A stretch of 64,000 bases of DNA from Tateyamaria omphalii (GTDB taxonomy: Bacteria; Pseudomonadota; Alphaproteobacteria; Rhodobacterales; Rhodobacteraceae): contig NZ_JAHVHT010000001.1 of the NCBI RefSeq assembly GCF_019802125.1, positions 434,001 to 498,000 of the forward strand. The letters are read 5' to 3'. How positions within the stretch are numbered: position 1 is the stretch's first letter; the number at the start of each line of letters is the position of its first letter. A model generated the notes under the pieces. It was not told where the DNA came from. It saw only the letters and a program-made list of their open reading frames with translations, and ran no database searches. A program made the translations under genes and the position numbers. Positions 8,193 to 17,109 of the stretch are shown in pieces.

Positions 8193-9620
8193 TTACTCCT
8201 CCAGCACCCAGGTGTCTTTGGTCCCGCCGCCTTGCGAGGAGTTCACCACAAGTGAGCCTTCGGTCAGGGCCACGCGCGTCAGTCCGCCCGGTGTGATGTC
8301 GATCCGGTCCGGTGACACCAGCACGAAGGGGCGCAGGTCCACGTGCCGTGGAGCGAGCCCGGCGTCCGTCAGGATCGGGACCGTGGACAGTGCCAAGGTC
8401 GGTTGGGCAATGTAGTTGCCGGGGCTTGCCTCCAGCTTGGCGCGGAAGGCCTCGATCTCTTTCTTCGATGCGGCGGGACCCACTAGCATCCCGTACCCGC
8501 CGGAGCCGTGCACTTCCTTGACCACCAACTCGGCAAGGTTGTCGAGCACGTATTTCAGCGCGTCGGGTTCCGAGCACCGATGCGTGGGTACATTCTTCAG
8601 GATCGCCTTTTCGCCGGTGTAGAATTCGACGATGTCCGGCATGTAGCTGTAAATCGCCTTGTCATCGGCAATGCCCGTGCCCGGCGCGTTGGCAATGGTG
8701 ATCCCGCCCGCGCGGTAGACATCCATGATCCCCGGCACGCCCAGCACGCTGTCGGGATTGAAGTTCAGCGGGTCGAGGTATTCATCGTCCACCCGGCGGT
8801 AAAGCACGTCGATAGGCTTGTACCCTTTGGTCGTGCGCATCGCCACGCGCCCATCCACAACGCGCAGGTCGTGCCCCTCGACCAGCTCGGCGCTCATCTG
8901 GTCCGCCAGGAAGGCGTGTTCGTAATAGGCGGAGTTGTGGATGCCCGGTGTCAGCACGGCCAGCGTCGGGCGGCCATTGCAGGCATCAGGGGCGCAGGCC
9001 GACAGCGACTTGCGCAAGCTGCGGGGGTATTGGCTGACCGACTGCACTTTGATCTTGCTGAACAGTTCGGGGAACATGTGCAGCATCGTCTCTCGGTTTT
9101 CGAGCATGTAACTCACACCCGATGGCGTGCGTGCGTTGTCTTCCAGCACAAAGAATTCGTTGTCACCGGTGCGCACCAGATCGGTGCCGACGATGTGGGT
9201 ATAGATGTCGCCCGGGGGCGACACGCCAATCATCTCGGGCAGAAAAGCATCGTTGCGGGCGATCATCTCGGCAGGCAGGCGACCGGCGCGCACAATTTCC
9301 TGCCGGTGGTAGATGTCGTGCAGGAACGCATTCAGTGCGCGCACACGCTGCTCGATCCCCTTGGCCACCTTGGCCCATTCGCGGGCGGCAATGATGCGGG
9401 GAACAAGGTCAAACGGGATCAGCCGTTCGGTGGCGTCTGGATCACCGTAGACGTTGAAGGTCACCCCGATGAGGCGAAACAGCGCTTCGGCCTCTTCCGA
9501 CTTGGCCAAAAGCCGCGCCGTATCCTCGTGATGGAACCAATTGCAATAGTCGGCATAGGGGGTGCGCGCTGTAGCGCCATGGCCGAACATTTCGTCGAAA
9601 TACTTTTGGTCTGCTGCCAT
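8193..9620 (-). CDS. Circularly permuted ATP-grasp ligase (DUF404/DUF407 family)
   Basis: A 475-residue circularly permuted ATP-grasp protein. Visible family features include the MFPELFSK region, HNSAYYEHAFLADQM, the RTTKGYKPIDVLYRR segment, the KEVHGSGGYGMLVGP nucleotide-binding stretch and the C-terminal LRPFVLVSPDRI. ATP-grasp enzymes of this clade are predicted carboxylate-amine ligases, making an amide or peptide bond with ATP hydrolysis; the acceptor is unknown. It is the first gene of the four-gene Anbu operon, so the promoter should lie in 9621-9874. ATG 9620 was chosen because the preceding frame has no conserved content. Confidence 0.92.
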   Translation of the reverse strand: MAADQKYFDEMFGHGATARTPYADYCNWFHHEDTARLLAKSEEAEALFRLIGVTFNVYGDPDATERLIPFDLVPRIIAAREWAKVAKGIEQRVRALNAFLHDIYHRQEIVRAGRLPAEMIARNDAFLPEMIGVSPPGDIYTHIVGTDLVRTGDNEFFVLEDNARTPSGVSYMLENRETMLHMFPELFSKIKVQSVSQYPRSLRKSLSACAPDACNGRPTLAVLTPGIHNSAYYEHAFLADQMSAELVEGHDLRVVDGRVAMRTTKGYKPIDVLYRRVDDEYLDPLNFNPDSVLGVPGIMDVYRAGGITIANAPGTGIADDKAIYSYMPDIVEFYTGEKAILKNVPTHRCSEPDALKYVLDNLAELVVKEVHGSGGYGMLVGPAASKKEIEAFRAKLEASPGNYIAQPTLALSTVPILTDAGLAPRHVDLRPFVLVSPDRIDITPGGLTRVALTEGSLVVNSSQGGGTKDTWVLEE

Positions 9621-9874
9621 GGGTAATAGCGTGCATATTCTGTCCCGTATCGCAACCGGACTGTCAGGAACGTGTTGAAAACGCACCGTCTCCGCGCTGG
9701 GCGCGGCATAAAGACCTCAATTTCTGCTCATTTTGCAAGCACTTGGCGCTGCGTGGCGATCTGGCGTCGAAATCGGCACGCCGGACCGTTCGGCAAGGAT
9801 GACGTTCGTGACTGGACGGAGCCGCTGCTTTGCTGGACGGTAGGGCAGGTTCAACCACGTTTCAGGATACCTGC

Positions 9875-10705
9875 ATGTCCGCGCCCTGCATCATCTGCGT
9901 CGCCATCACCGGGTCCGTCCCGCAAAAGTCAGACAACCCGGCTGTGCCGATCACCGTGTCCGAACAGATCGAAAGCACACAGGCGGCCTTTGAGGCGGGG
10001 GCAAGCATTTGCCACGCCCATGTGCGCAACGACGACGGCTCCACCACCTCGGACCCGGCGAAATTCGCGCTTTTGAGCGAGGGCGTCAAAAAGCATTGCC
10101 CCGGCATGATCATGCAAATGTCGACCGGTGGGCGGTCCGGTGCGGGGAAGGTGCGGGGCGGTATGCTGCCCCTGCGGCCCGACATGGCGTCGCTGTCCGT
10201 CGGATCGAACAACTTTCCGACCCGCGTCTACGAAAACCCACCGGACCTTGTGGACTGGCTCGCCTCGGAAATGATCACCCATGACGTGAAGCCGGAGATC
10301 GAGGCCTTTGATCTTAGCCACATTTTCAAGGCGGCGGAAATGCACGTCAAGGGGCAGATCAAGGACACACCCTATGTCCAGTTCGTGATGGGCGTCAAAA
10401 ACGCGATGCCTGTCGATCGGCGGGTCTTTGACTTTTATGTCGAAACGGTTGAGCGCCTGTTTCCCGATGCGCCGTGGTGTGCGGCGGGCGTCGGTGCCAA
10501 TCAGATTGTTCTGAATGAATGGGCCGTCGCTGCAGGCGGACACGCTCGTACCGGGCTCGAGGACAATGTGCGGCTCGACCGGGACACACTGGCCCCGTCA
10601 AACGCTGCCCTTGTCGAGCGGCTGGTGGATATTTGCGACAAGAACAATCGCCCTGTCGCTACCCCGGCGCAGGCCCGTGCCATCCTTGGTCTGAGCGCCG
10701 CCTGA
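9875..10705 (+). CDS. 3-keto-5-aminohexanoate cleavage (BKACE, DUF849) family protein
   Basis: A 276-residue TIM-barrel enzyme of the BKACE family, which cleaves a beta-keto acid with acetyl-CoA to give an acetoacetate product and a CoA ester. The zinc site is visible as His47 and His49 in CHAHVR plus Glu229 in GLEDNVR. The GSNNFPTRVYENPPD region is also conserved. Substrates vary widely in the family (keto-aminohexanoate, dehydrocarnitine, others) and cannot be assigned here. The frame is open 15 codons further upstream, but MSAPCIICVAITG is the natural N-terminus. It precedes an acyl-CoA dehydrogenase gene by 86 bp, so a joint degradative role is plausible. Confidence 0.88.
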   Translation: MSAPCIICVAITGSVPQKSDNPAVPITVSEQIESTQAAFEAGASICHAHVRNDDGSTTSDPAKFALLSEGVKKHCPGMIMQMSTGGRSGAGKVRGGMLPLRPDMASLSVGSNNFPTRVYENPPDLVDWLASEMITHDVKPEIEAFDLSHIFKAAEMHVKGQIKDTPYVQFVMGVKNAMPVDRRVFDFYVETVERLFPDAPWCAAGVGANQIVLNEWAVAAGGHARTGLEDNVRLDRDTLAPSNAALVERLVDICDKNNRPVATPAQARAILGLSAA

Positions 10706-10752
10706 CAAAGTGCCCTAGCGTCACGCCCGTCCGCCGGTGGACACGGCCTGGT

Positions 10753-10774
10753 TGATCCGCCACGCTGCGGATCA
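10753..10774. promoter_or_regulatory. Perfect inverted repeat upstream of acyl-CoA dehydrogenase
   Basis: TGATCCGC (10753-10760) and GCGGATCA (10767-10774) form a perfect 8-bp inverted repeat with a 6-nt spacer, ending 2 bp before the AGGAGGAG ribosome site at 10777-10784. It could be a regulator operator or an mRNA hairpin affecting translation. No regulator gene lies nearby. Confidence 0.45.
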
Positions 10775-10791
10775 GCAGGAGGAGATCGCCC

Positions 10792-12027
10792 ATGGACATG
10801 TCATTCACGTTACGCCCCGAAAACCGGGACCTTCTGGACCGGGTCGCCACCATGATCCGCGACGAGATCATGCCGCTGGAAGAAGAGTATGCGTCCGAAG
10901 TCGCCAAGGGGGATCGCTGGCAGTACACGGACCGGCAGACGGAAATCCTCGAAGGGCTCAAGGCCAAGGCCAAGGCCGCCGGTCTCTGGAACTTCTGGCT
11001 GACTGACAGCGATAAAGGGTTTGGCCTGAGTACCGTCGAATATGCGCATTTCGCCGAAGAGATGGGCAAGACCCCATTGGGCGCGGAGGTTTTCAACTGC
11101 TCCGCCCCCGACACCGGCAACATGGAAGTGTTCGAGCGCTACGGCACGGACAAGATGAAGACCGAATGGCTCGCGCCGTTGCTGGAAGGCAAAATTCGGT
11201 CGGCCTACCTGATGACGGAGCCAGATGTCGCCTCCTCCGATGCCACCAACATCTCGATGTCCTGCGTGCGCGATGGCGATGAATACGTCCTGAATGGCGA
11301 GAAATACTGGGCCAGCGGGGCAGGGGACCCGCGCTGCAAGGTCTACATCGTGATGGTCAAGACGGGTGGGGACGACCTGCCAAAGCACAAACGCCAGTCG
11401 ATGATCGTTGTCCCCGCGGGGACAGAAGGGATCGAGGTGCTGCGCCCCATGCTGGTCTACGGCCACGATGACGCGCCGCACGGGCACATGCACATCAAGT
11501 TCACGAATGTCCGCGTGCCTGCCGAAAACATCCTGTTGGGCGAGGGACGCGGGTTCGAGATTGCGCAAGGCCGCCTTGGACCCGGTCGCATCCATCACTG
11601 CATGCGTGCCATCGGTCAGGCCGAAGCAGCGTTGGAATTGATGTGCAAACGCTCGTTGTCGAAAGAGGCGTTTGGCAAGCCGCTCGCCCAGCTTGGGGCG
11701 AACTATGACATCATCGCGGAATGCCGGATGGAGATCGAGATGGCGCGCCTATTGTGCCTCAAGGCCGCGTGGATGATGGATCAAGGCGACGCCCGGGCGG
11801 CCGCGCCGTGGATCAGCCAGATCAAGGTGATTGCTCCGCGTGTGTCACTCAAGGTCATTGACGAGGCGGTGCAGATGCACGGCGGGCAGGGCATCAGCCA
11901 GGACACGCCGCTTGCCATCGCATGGACGCATCAGCGCACACTCCGTCTGGCCGATGGTCCGGACGCGGTGCACCGGCGGCAGGTCGCAAGGGCCGAGTTG
12001 AAGAAATACACGCAGCAAAAGATGTAG
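10792..12027 (+). CDS. Acyl-CoA dehydrogenase family protein
   Basis: A 411-residue flavoprotein with the three-part acyl-CoA dehydrogenase layout. The N-terminal helical domain is at about 1-125, the middle beta domain contains YLMTEPDVASSDATN and GEKYWASGAG, and the C-terminal helical domain contains MHGGQGISQDTPLA and RTLRLADGPDAVHR. The LADGPDxVH ending is typical of the ACAD10/11-like branch rather than the short-chain YEGT type, so preference for a longer or modified acyl-CoA is possible. A strong AGGAGGAG site supports the ATG. It oxidises acyl-CoA to enoyl-CoA, passing electrons to ETF. It may share a transcript with the BKACE gene. Confidence 0.9.
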   Translation: MDMSFTLRPENRDLLDRVATMIRDEIMPLEEEYASEVAKGDRWQYTDRQTEILEGLKAKAKAAGLWNFWLTDSDKGFGLSTVEYAHFAEEMGKTPLGAEVFNCSAPDTGNMEVFERYGTDKMKTEWLAPLLEGKIRSAYLMTEPDVASSDATNISMSCVRDGDEYVLNGEKYWASGAGDPRCKVYIVMVKTGGDDLPKHKRQSMIVVPAGTEGIEVLRPMLVYGHDDAPHGHMHIKFTNVRVPAENILLGEGRGFEIAQGRLGPGRIHHCMRAIGQAEAALELMCKRSLSKEAFGKPLAQLGANYDIIAECRMEIEMARLLCLKAAWMMDQGDARAAAPWISQIKVIAPRVSLKVIDEAVQMHGGQGISQDTPLAIAWTHQRTLRLADGPDAVHRRQVARAELKKYTQQKM

Positions 12028-12030
12028 CAC

Positions 12031-12144
12031 CGGAAAGCGGTGCGGTTTCCGTCAGGTTTCCGACACGGGAAACGGTTAGAATGCGAGTCTTCTGCTCAAC
12101 TGGAAAACGTGTCGTTTTCCATCTGTTTTCCGCGTCGGAAAACA
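12031..12144. repeat. Cluster of four GGAAA/TTTCC hairpins
   Basis: Four inverted repeats lie in a row between the acyl-CoA dehydrogenase stop and the next gene. HP1 is CGGAAA (12031) with TTTCCG (ends 12051). HP2 is GTTTCC (12056) with GGAAAC (ends 12073). HP3 is GGAAAACG (12102), loop TGT, CGTTTTCC (ends 12120). HP4 is TGTTTTCCG (12124), loop CGT, CGGAAAACA (ends 12144). Arm orientation alternates. The region could be a terminator array, a multi-site operator, or palindromic repeat units. There are no unique spacers of CRISPR type. Confidence 0.6.
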
Positions 12145-12181
12145 CTTGCGTGATGCCATCCAAGCGCCGAATGTCTTGGGC

Positions 12182-13816
12182 ATGAAGGATCACGCGCCCC
12201 CACTCGTGCCGCTGCGCCCGCCGGAAACGGTGCTGCGCCTGTCACGTATGGGACAGATGATGCCGACGCGGCTGTCTTTTTTGCGCGCTCTTGTGCGGCG
12301 TCTGTGTGCCGAGCGCGCTGCCGTTTCACGAACGGTCTGGGACATGGCGCCCCAAGGTTATGGGCGCGCGGTGTATTCCATCGATCTTGGCGGCCATACC
12401 TACTCTCTGGTCGCCATATCCACTGACCTTCCCGATCACAAGCGCAGCGACCGGGTGATCGCGACCGCCTGGGATGCGGCCTTTGTCCTGTTTGACGGTG
12501 TGCCTGGCCGCGAGGACCTTGACCGGATTGCCGCGCAGGCCCCGAAGCAGGAGGCTGGAAGGTTCGGTCCACGTGATCTGGTCCTGAGCCGTGCCAACAA
12601 GTCCGTGCGCATGTGGGACGCGACAGTTGCTGCTTTGCGGGCAGGGCGCCAGCCCGATCCGAACATGATACGCGACATTGGCTATCTGATGCGCACCACG
12701 GCCGTCTATGGCAACGGCAAATTCGGGATCGCCGACAGGCATCTGATTGCAGATCGGCCCGGACTCAAAGGTCCGTTTGCCGCCGAAATGCTGACGGTCT
12801 ACCTTATCCGCCATTTCACGTTGGACCTGGTACAGCATGTTGGCGGCGCGCCACTTGAGCCCGACCTCGCCCGGCATCTGGGCATTGGCAACGCCACGGG
12901 TCTGGGTATGGCTCCCTTCCTGGTCAATCATCCGGTCCTATTGCACAATTGGATGCACGCCCGTGAAACAGCGCTTGCGCGGATCATCGGGCGCGCGGTG
13001 ATGACGGACACCCAAGCAGAACGCCTGTTGCAGCTGGCATATCGGGCGCGTGCCCATCTGGCGGATTGGCATGTCCCGGCCGAGGACCACAATGCAATCC
13101 TGCGCCAACTTGAAGCGGACTGGGATGCGTTCTTGCCCATTTTTGATGCGCCGCAATTCTTCGGTGCACTTTGGCAAGCAGCACAATCCCGATCTGATAG
13201 CCTGCAGGAGTTGCTGGCCGCACTGCTGATTGAAGTCTGTCCCGAGGATGTCGACGATCTTGCTGCGAGTATGGGAGATCCCTTTGGTCCGCTCGTGACG
13301 CCGTTTTCCGATACCGATGCCGTCAAGCATGCGATCGCCCGAGACTGGGCCTGGGCCTTGAATTGTGACTATGAGGTCGAAGACCAGTGCCGTCGCTTCT
13401 GGTATGTCAGTGCGGCCAAGCTCGAGCCGCGCCTTGGCGACCGCTTTGCCGAGCCCGGTGCGGACTTGGAAAGCCCGCTGGACATCGCGCGGCGTGTGGC
13501 GCAGCTGAATGCGGATCTTCCGGATCGTCCCACGCCCGTATCGGACTTTACTGCTGCATACGCCCAGCACGCACATGCCATTGCTCGGGTCGCGCTGCTT
13601 GCGCGCTACCCGTACGCGGAAATTCGCGACAATCTGATTGGTGCGACCTGTCGCCCCATTGATATGTTGAGATGCAAGCTCAGCTATTTTGGAGCGACGA
13701 AGTTCGATCCCAAGTCCGACCTGTGGACCCGCATCACGCTGGCCCAGGGGGCACCGCTCGCCCACGAACTGCGTCCCGAGATGGATGATTGGTGGCTTCC
13801 GGTGATGGAGCGATGA
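12182..13816 (+). CDS. Uncharacterised 544-residue protein, coupled to a DUF3726-like gene
   Basis: I do not recognise a characterised family. The 544-residue product is soluble (no clear signal peptide or membrane segment) and rich in Asp, Arg and Trp/His clusters. Notable segments are GRAVYSIDLGGHTYSLVAIS near the N-terminus, GNGKFGIADR, HVGGAPLEPDLARHLGIGN and EVEDQCRRFWYVSAAK. The ATG at 12182 gives the natural start; a 12-codon extension is possible. Its last bases overlap the next gene as ATGA, implying translational coupling and probably a physical complex. The four-hairpin cluster lies just upstream. Context next to BKACE and acyl-CoA dehydrogenase suggests, weakly, a metabolic role. 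Confidence 0.7.
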   Translation: MKDHAPPLVPLRPPETVLRLSRMGQMMPTRLSFLRALVRRLCAERAAVSRTVWDMAPQGYGRAVYSIDLGGHTYSLVAISTDLPDHKRSDRVIATAWDAAFVLFDGVPGREDLDRIAAQAPKQEAGRFGPRDLVLSRANKSVRMWDATVAALRAGRQPDPNMIRDIGYLMRTTAVYGNGKFGIADRHLIADRPGLKGPFAAEMLTVYLIRHFTLDLVQHVGGAPLEPDLARHLGIGNATGLGMAPFLVNHPVLLHNWMHARETALARIIGRAVMTDTQAERLLQLAYRARAHLADWHVPAEDHNAILRQLEADWDAFLPIFDAPQFFGALWQAAQSRSDSLQELLAALLIEVCPEDVDDLAASMGDPFGPLVTPFSDTDAVKHAIARDWAWALNCDYEVEDQCRRFWYVSAAKLEPRLGDRFAEPGADLESPLDIARRVAQLNADLPDRPTPVSDFTAAYAQHAHAIARVALLARYPYAEIRDNLIGATCRPIDMLRCKLSYFGATKFDPKSDLWTRITLAQGAPLAHELRPEMDDWWLPVMER

Positions 13817-14313
13817 GCATGTCATGGACCGAAGTGCAGAACCTTGGTGTCAAGGCAGCCAACGGTGCGGGTGTTCCCCCTGCGCAGGCGCTCGCATTTG
13901 GTGCCATGCTTGCCCGTCACGTGGCCGACGATGGCCCGCAAGGCATCGTTGCAACGGCCTTGTCCGAACCTGAGCGGATTGTCGGTCTCGCCCACCGGGT
14001 TGAGACAATTGTGGAAGCGGCGTCTATCTCTGCCAAGCCGGTCCACGCAAAGGAAGAAGACGCTGGCACACGTGCGATGCTGGTCAGCTGGATTGCCGGT
14101 CTGCCTTGCAAGTCCGAGCTCGAGGTGACCGGAGCCAAGTTGCGGATAAACCTGTCACTGACCGAACCCAGCGCGCGCGGTCGCCCCGACAGGTTACATC
14201 TTGACCCATCTCTTGCCGCCTTGATGACAGAACTGGCTGCCAAAACCTATGTGCCTGACAGCGACATGTCGCGCTCTGGCGGTGCAGGCGCAGGGCTGAT
14301 GGAGCTAGACTGA
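13813..14313 (+). CDS. DUF3726-like protein of unknown function
   Basis: A 166-residue protein starting [20 protein letters not shown], resembling the DUF3726 family of proteobacterial proteins without known function. It is Ala-rich and mostly helical by appearance, with no signal peptide, membrane segment or obvious catalytic motif. It starts inside the stop of the preceding 544-residue gene (ATGA, 13813-13816). Its 3' end overlaps the convergent truA gene by 9 bp (14305-14313). The family name is a memory-based call and should be treated as tentative; the coding call itself is firm. Confidence 0.65.
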   Translation: MSMSWTEVQNLGVKAANGAGVPPAQALAFGAMLARHVADDGPQGIVATALSEPERIVGLAHRVETIVEAASISAKPVHAKEEDAGTRAMLVSWIAGLPCKSELEVTGAKLRINLSLTEPSARGRPDRLHLDPSLAALMTELAAKTYVPDSDMSRSGGAGAGLMELD

Positions 14314-15081
14314 CGCTCCAAACGGATTTTCCGGATAGCCAACCCCAGCAAGGTACAGGCCATCCGGCGGACAGACCGGCCCGCACGCGGCCCGGTCGCA
14401 AGCCTCCAGTGCGGTTTTGACATCTTCCGGTGTCCATGCACCGGCGCCAACACGTTCCAGAGTGCCGACGAAACTGCGCACCTGGTTGTGCAGGAAGGAT
14501 CGCGCACGAACGTCGAAATGCACCTCCTGGCCATGCGGTCCTTCAACACGGGTGACATCGAGCCTGTCGAGCGTTTTCAACGGACTGTCCGCTTGGCAGA
14601 TGGATGACCGGAAAGTCGTGAAGTCGTGCCGTCCGATCAGGTGGTTGGCCCCTGCCTGCATGGCGTCAACATCGAGCGCATTGTTGACCCGCCAGACAAG
14701 ACCCTTGAGATGCGTGGCAGGCGCACGTCGCATCAGGATGCGGAACAGGTATCGACGCTCCAGTGCCGAAAACCTTGCGTGCCAGTCGTCGGCGACACGC
14801 GCGCAATCCAAGATCGCAATGGGGTTTGGTTTCAGGTGATGGTTCAACGCTTCGGACAAGCGAAACGGGCCCCACTCCTTCTCCATGTCGCAATGGGCCA
14901 CCTGTGCCAGTCCGTGCACACCGGCATCGGTGCGCCCGGCGGCGGCGATGGTGTGAGCCCTTGGCTCCAGCTTGGCGAGGGCTGCCTCGATGGCCCCCTG
15001 AACCGATGGCTGGTCGGCCTGCCGCTGCCATCCGGCAAAGGGACCACCATGATACTCGACTTTTAGGGCATAGCGCGGCAT
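14305..15081 (-). CDS. truA: tRNA pseudouridine(38-40) synthase TruA
   Basis: A 258-residue TruA, which converts uridines 38, 39 and 40 in the tRNA anticodon arm to pseudouridine. The catalytic Asp52 sits in the hallmark [15 protein letters not shown] motif. The [19 protein letters not shown] segment near the C-terminus is also typical. The ATG at 15081 gives [13 protein letters not shown], the usual N-terminus; the 12-codon upstream extension is not supported. It is divergent from ycjX across 175 bp, and its stop overlaps the end of the DUF3726-like gene. Confidence 0.96.
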   Translation of the reverse strand: MPRYALKVEYHGGPFAGWQRQADQPSVQGAIEAALAKLEPRAHTIAAAGRTDAGVHGLAQVAHCDMEKEWGPFRLSEALNHHLKPNPIAILDCARVADDWHARFSALERRYLFRILMRRAPATHLKGLVWRVNNALDVDAMQAGANHLIGRHDFTTFRSSICQADSPLKTLDRLDVTRVEGPHGQEVHFDVRARSFLHNQVRSFVGTLERVGAGAWTPEDVKTALEACDRAACGPVCPPDGLYLAGVGYPENPFGASV

Positions 15082-15256
15082 GGCGACCGACCTAGCCGCA
15101 AACGTTGCCCCCTGCAACGGCGCGCCAGCCGTCCTTCCTTCCCTGTTTCAAAAAATCCCCGCCGGAGGCTCCCGCGGGTGCCAGCCGCGCAACGCCTGTC
15201 TGGCAGGACGGCGCACAACACCCTACATAGGCACGCAAGGAACGAAGGGATGCTAA

Positions 15257-16669
15257 GTGGTTCTGACGACGATCGCCGATGGGGTGCTGGATGTGGCCCA
15301 AGGCATTTACGACACCGGGGCGGACCTTTTTGGCGATACGACCATCCGGCTAGGTGTCACTGGGTTGGCGCGGTCGGGTAAGACAGTGTTCATTACGTCG
15401 CTGGTTGCGAACCTGCTGGACCAGGGGCGGATGCCGCACCTGCTGGCCGCAAGCGAGGGGCGCATTGTCGCCTCTTACTTGCAGCCGCAGCCTGACGACA
15501 CGGTGCCGCGCTTTGATTACGAGGCGCATATGGGTGTGCTGACCGGCCACCCGCCGCAATGGCCCGACAGCACCCGCGCTGTGAGCGAATTGCGCGTGTC
15601 GCTCAAGGTCAAGCCGAACGGGCTGTTGGCTGGTCTTCAAGGGCCGCGCACGGTGCATCTGGATATCATCGACTATCCGGGTGAGTGGCTTCTTGACCTT
15701 GCCCTGCTGGACCAAAGCTATAACGAATGGTCTGCCGCGACCCTCTCGCGGCTCGAGCCTCGCAAAACCGCAGCAGCCTTTCGCGCGATACTTGCCGACG
15801 TGGACGGCACCGCGCGCCTGGATGAGCCGCAGGCCAAGACATTGGCGGCAGCATTCACCGCGTACCTGCACGCCGCGCGTGCCGCCGGTTACTACGATTG
15901 TACACCTGGGCGCTTTCTGCTGCCGGGCGATCTTGCCGGCTCACCCGTGCTCACCTTCGCCCCTTTGCCTCCCGGCGACGCCCCCCGTCGTTCGCTCCGC
16001 CGCGAGATGGCGCGGCGATACGAGGCCTACAAGGCGCAGGTCGTGCGCCCCTTCTTTCGTGACCATTTCGCACGGATCGACCGGCAGGTGGTGCTTGTCG
16101 ATGCCCTTGGCGCGATCCACAACGGTCCCGCGGCGGTCGAGGACATGCGCGCTGCTATGTCCGAGATCCTGTCGGCCTTCCGCCCCGGTCGCAATGCGTT
16201 CCTGAGCCAGATCTTCCGCGGCAAGCGGGTGGAAAAGATCCTCTTCGCCGCGACCAAGGCAGATCACGTGCACCACTCTCAACACGCGCAGCTGACCGGT
16301 ATCATGGAGGCCCTGACGCGCGAGGCTCGCGACCGCGCCCGCTTTGCCGGTGCCGACACACAGGCGCTGTCCATTGCCGCACTGCGCGCCACAACCGAAG
16401 AAACGGTGCAGCACGACGGTGCGCCGCTCGACGTGGTGCGTGGCACGCTGCTCGACACGGGCAAGCAAGCGGCCTTTTACCCCGGCGCACTGCCTGATGA
16501 TCCGTCGCACATCCTGTCGCCTGCTGCGAACGGTGCGCAGGACTGGCTGAACGGCGAATACGAAGTCATGCGCTTTGCCCCGGCGGCCCTGACGCTGCGC
16601 CCCGGCGACGGTCCACCGCATATACGGCTCGACCGTGCGGCGCAGTTCCTGTTCGGGGACAAGCTATGA
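15257..16669 (+). CDS. YcjX-family (DUF463) P-loop GTPase
   Basis: A 470-residue YcjX/DUF463 protein, a stress-linked P-loop NTPase conserved in proteobacteria together with YcjF. The Walker A motif GLARSGKT is at residues 36-43. HLDIIDYPGEWLLDL is the Walker B/switch region, and KKILFAATKADHVHHSQH-like residues near 330 are the nucleotide-specificity segment (read here as FAATKADHVH). The start is GTG at 15257, 6 bp after GAAGGGA; the ATG at 15250 is out of frame. Biological role is unclear (envelope or heat stress is proposed for enterobacterial homologues). It overlaps the GNAT gene by 4 bp. Confidence 0.9.
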   Translation: MVLTTIADGVLDVAQGIYDTGADLFGDTTIRLGVTGLARSGKTVFITSLVANLLDQGRMPHLLAASEGRIVASYLQPQPDDTVPRFDYEAHMGVLTGHPPQWPDSTRAVSELRVSLKVKPNGLLAGLQGPRTVHLDIIDYPGEWLLDLALLDQSYNEWSAATLSRLEPRKTAAAFRAILADVDGTARLDEPQAKTLAAAFTAYLHAARAAGYYDCTPGRFLLPGDLAGSPVLTFAPLPPGDAPRRSLRREMARRYEAYKAQVVRPFFRDHFARIDRQVVLVDALGAIHNGPAAVEDMRAAMSEILSAFRPGRNAFLSQIFRGKRVEKILFAATKADHVHHSQHAQLTGIMEALTREARDRARFAGADTQALSIAALRATTEETVQHDGAPLDVVRGTLLDTGKQAAFYPGALPDDPSHILSPAANGAQDWLNGEYEVMRFAPAALTLRPGDGPPHIRLDRAAQFLFGDKL

Positions 16670-17109
16670 CTTATCTGCGCCCCGCCAAACCCACCGACGC
16701 AGGCGCCGTGGGCGCCATCCTGTCGGGCTTCATCGACGGCACAACCTGGATGCCCCGCATCCACACGCGGGCCGAGGATCTGTCCTTTGCCGGGCACATG
16801 ATCGAGCGTGGATGGGTGACGGTGGCAGAGCAGGGTGGGCAGATCCGCGCCTTCTCCGCGCGAAACGGTGCGGATGTACATGCGCTTTACGTCGATGCAA
16901 GGGCGCAAGGGCAGGGGATCGGAGCGGACCTTCTGGCCGAAATGCAGGCCGCCAGCGATCATCTGACGCTCTGGACGTTCGAGACAAACACCGGCGCGCA
17001 GCGCTTCTACCTGCGCCACGGCTTTGTCGAGGTTGAGCGCACGGACGGTGCCCGCAACGACGAAGGCCTGCCCGACATTCGCTATGACTGGCACAAGGAG
17101 GGCGCGTGA
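16666..17109 (+). CDS. GNAT-family N-acetyltransferase
   Basis: A 147-residue GNAT acetyltransferase. The acetyl-CoA-binding motif A is seen as LYVDARAQGQGIGADLL at about residues 68-84, followed by FETNTGAQRFYLRHGF, the usual motif B. The acceptor is unknown. It overlaps ycjX by ATGA upstream and the ycjF-like gene downstream (TGATG), so it is embedded in the ycjX-ycjF unit; its job may be to modify one of these or a shared target, but this is inference. Confidence 0.88.
   Translation: MTYLRPAKPTDAGAVGAILSGFIDGTTWMPRIHTRAEDLSFAGHMIERGWVTVAEQGGQIRAFSARNGADVHALYVDARAQGQGIGADLLAEMQAASDHLTLWTFETNTGAQRFYLRHGFVEVERTDGARNDEGLPDIRYDWHKEGA

Noticed and set aside
12031-12144. Possible CRISPR array
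   Set aside because: The repeats are alternating palindromes of unequal spacing with no unique spacers of constant length and no cas genes.
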